Shown: piece after piece, positions 5,284-6,871 of the stretch
How the letters are laid out: every line of letters starts with the position of its first letter
Position numbering within the stretch: position 1 is the first letter of the stretch
Assembly (NCBI GenBank): GCA_903887035.1
Contig: CAISOG010000159.1
Location: 1 to 6,871, forward strand
Direction: 5' to 3'
From: an uncultured Holosporaceae bacterium
Lineage (GTDB): Bacteria > Pseudomonadota > Alphaproteobacteria > CAISOG01
DNA length: 6,871 nucleotides
Position numbers and translations under genes: made by a program
Notes under the pieces: model-generated
Databases searched by the model: none
What the model was told of the DNA's origin: nothing
The model's input: the letters and a program-made list of their open reading frames with translations, nothing else

Positions 5284-6210
5284 GTTGCCACGTCGCCAAT
5301 CGCTGGCTGGCATGGGGTTTTTGCCCGCGGGTTGCACCGTTGTCAGCCGTAGGGCGGTTGGCATGCCATCCGCATCCGCGCCGCAGGTCAGGCTAAGGCC
5401 ATCCGCCAGCCATTGCCCCGCATCGGCGGGGGGGCTATCCACCACCGATACCGCCTCAGCGGCCAGAATTTTCAGCAGTTTCCCGTCTGGCAGCAGCAGG
5501 CCGACCCCTGGGCGGGGCGCCATTGCCCGCACCTGCCGCGCCAACACGGCCGCTGGCTGATGCCAATCCAACTGCTGATCGGCCTTGGTCAGTTTGGCGG
5601 CATAGCATGCCCCCTGCTCCGGTTGCGGCGTCGCCACCAAGCTGCCCGCCAACCAGGCGGCCAGATTATCGGTCAGCAGGCTGGCGGCGGCGGCGGCCAA
5701 TTTGTCATGCAAACTGCCCCCCGTATCGCTGTCGCTAATAGCCACGCTGCGGGTTGCCAACATCGCCCCGGTATCCAGCCCCGCATCCATCTGCATCAGG
5801 GTGATGCCCGTTTCACGGTCGCCCGCCATCAGGGCGCGGTGGATAGGCGCCGCCCCCCGCCACCGTGGCAGCAGGCTGGCATGCAGGTTGACGCAGCCAT
5901 GGTGGGGCGCCTGCAAAATCGCGGGGGGCAGCAACAGGCCATAGGCCGCCACAATCGCCCCATCAAGATTCAGGGCGCGCCAGGAATCCTGCTCCGTAGC
6001 GCTTTTCAGGCTGACGGGGGTGTGTACCGTTAACCCTTGTGCCTCTGCCCAGGCATGGACGGGGCAGGGTTGCAACCGTTGCCCCCGCCCCGCAGGCCTT
6101 GGCGGTTGGCTGTAAACCGCAACAGGCGGATGACCAGCGGCCACCAGCGCTTGCAACGCTGTCAGGGCAAAGGCGGGGGTTCCCATAAAGGCAAGGAGGG
6201 GTTTCGTCAT
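5275..6210 (-). CDS. fmt: Methionyl-tRNA formyltransferase
   Basis: Fmt formylates initiator Met-tRNA using 10-formyl-tetrahydrofolate, enabling normal translation initiation. The protein has 311 residues, the usual size. The N-terminal formyltransferase domain (about 1-185) begins with LLAFMGTPAFA and contains RPAGRGQRLQP (38-48), the tRNA-contacting loop typical of Fmt. AYGLLLP (89-95) follows, and the catalytic set is N108, H110 and D146, in VNLHASLLPRWRG and MDAGLDTG. SLLPRWRG (112-119) is the SLLPxxRG signature. The C-terminal tRNA-binding domain spans about 205-300, with RAMAPRPG at 228-235. The ATG at 6208-6210 gives the canonical N terminus; no clear ribosome binding site precedes it. 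Fmt usually follows def (peptide deformylase), but here the upstream neighbour on the same strand is an unrelated cysteine-rich protein 87 bases away. The gene converges on the thiolase with a 30-base gap. Confidence 0.96.
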   Translation of the reverse strand: MTKPLLAFMGTPAFALTALQALVAAGHPPVAVYSQPPRPAGRGQRLQPCPVHAWAEAQGLTVHTPVSLKSATEQDSWRALNLDGAIVAAYGLLLPPAILQAPHHGCVNLHASLLPRWRGAAPIHRALMAGDRETGITLMQMDAGLDTGAMLATRSVAISDSDTGGSLHDKLAAAAASLLTDNLAAWLAGSLVATPQPEQGACYAAKLTKADQQLDWHQPAAVLARQVRAMAPRPGVGLLLPDGKLLKILAAEAVSVVDSPPADAGQWLADGLSLTCGADADGMPTALRLTTVQPAGKNPMPASDWRRGNPL

Positions 6211-6297
6211 CGTTGACTTGTAAAGAGAAATTCAGGGTACAGCAGATGATAAAAGACTTCCGATATCAACCGTTCTGTCCAAATTTCTAAAAGCATC

Positions 6298-6871
6298 TTA
6301 ATAGCCCCCCGTTGGACAGCTGGGATTTTTATCGGGGCAGCTGGCGGCGCAGCTGGTTTGATAGCTGGCATTGTCGGGATTGTTCCAAAAGGGATCATCC
6401 ATATTGTCCAATTTGCCCCAATACAAATCGGCCAGGCATTGCCCCGTGCAGCGATCCTTAAACGGCATGCTGCTGAAAGCATTGTTGGTAAAATTGCTTT
6501 CGGTTTTCATCCGTTGGATGGTTGGGTTGGCGGCGGGGTTGGCGCAGTATTGCAAGGCTTGGGTCACCGCAGGCTGATCGGGGTTGTTTTGTTCATTCAA
6601 CATAAAGCGGGAAAAGGCCAGCGCTCCCTTATCGGACAGTCTGGGGCTTTTCAGCTCATCGTTACAGGCCTGACGGTATTCTTTGTAGGGATCGCCGCGA
6701 TCGGTTCCGCACATAACCTTGTAATAGGCTTCCTGGTCGGGAACCGATTCCATCACCTTGTTCAGCCGACTTTCGCGACATCGCAGGCCAACAAAGCTGT
6801 ACAAATTGTCTTTTTTCAATTCGGGCATGGTGGCCACCGCATTATCCCAACAATCGGGCAGCATTTTGGGC
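6298..6871 (-). CDS. Cysteine-rich protein of unknown function, N terminus beyond the window
   Basis: I do not recognise this family. The frame is open from the right edge to a TAA at 6298-6300; the first visible ATG is at 6862-6864, giving 188 residues, but no stop lies between it and the edge, so the gene probably starts outside. Counting from that ATG, there are ten cysteines (5, 29, 52, 67, 107, 139, 143, 172, 176, 183), including two CxxxC pairs at 139/143 and 172/176. Such an even, spread set suggests disulfide bonds and an exported, periplasmic or surface protein, with a signal peptide expected upstream of the window; a metal-binding role is the alternative. The sequence is otherwise polar (Asn, Asp, Pro, Lys) with no membrane segment, and ends in SCPTGGY. 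It lies 87 bases upstream of fmt on the same strand and could share a transcript, but no functional link is evident. It is a credible gene because its frame is long, uses varied residues and the opposite frames are poor. Confidence 0.7.
   Translation of the reverse strand, partial: PKMLPDCWDNAVATMPELKKDNLYSFVGLRCRESRLNKVMESVPDQEAYYKVMCGTDRGDPYKEYRQACNDELKSPRLSDKGALAFSRFMLNEQNNPDQPAVTQALQYCANPAANPTIQRMKTESNFTNNAFSSMPFKDRCTGQCLADLYWGKLDNMDDPFWNNPDNASYQTSCAASCPDKNPSCPTGGY

Noticed and set aside
5413..6033. Plus-strand open frame of 206 residues opposite fmt
   Set aside because: Antisense to the conserved Fmt core; its Gln/Gly/His/Arg-rich composition is typical of a reverse-strand shadow.

Overview
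The window looks like chromosomal DNA of a free-living, polyhydroxyalkanoate (PHA)-making alphaproteobacterium, perhaps Rhodospirillales-like. The evidence is a moderately high GC content, an nadD-rsfS pair on one strand, a PhaC-type alpha/beta hydrolase of a form I associate with that class, and a biosynthetic thiolase. The genus cannot be named from the sequence. Nothing in the window points to a mobile element, CRISPR array, rRNA or tRNA. No gene-free stretch exceeds 300 bases; the longest is the 213-base divergent region at 1312-1524.

Layout, left to right. On the minus strand, nadD (NAD synthesis) is followed by rsfS (ribosome silencing factor), with an unusually long 184-base gap that carries a small tandem repeat. 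A divergent promoter region follows. The plus-strand block holds an EAL-domain protein that has lost catalytic residues, a short PhaE-like coiled-coil protein, a PhaC-like alpha/beta hydrolase in a different, overlapping frame, and acetyl-CoA acetyltransferase (phaA type). This block converges on minus-strand fmt (Met-tRNA formyltransferase). Right of fmt, also on the minus strand, is the C-terminal part of a cysteine-rich protein of unknown function that runs off the window edge.

How the genes fit together. The thiolase makes acetoacetyl-CoA, the first step to 3-hydroxybutyryl-CoA, and the PhaE-like and PhaC-like products resemble the two parts of a PHA synthase. The EAL-like gene ends 22 bases before the PhaE-like gene on the same strand, so it is probably co-transcribed. 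It could be a non-catalytic cyclic-di-GMP sensor tied to PHA metabolism, but that is inference. No phaB reductase is present. nadD, rsfS and fmt are housekeeping genes.

The points most worth a second look are the frame switch between the PhaE-like and PhaC-like frames at a G-rich stem-loop (a fusion, a frameshift or a sequence error), the degenerate EAL protein beside PHA genes, and the uncharacterised ten-cysteine protein at the right edge.
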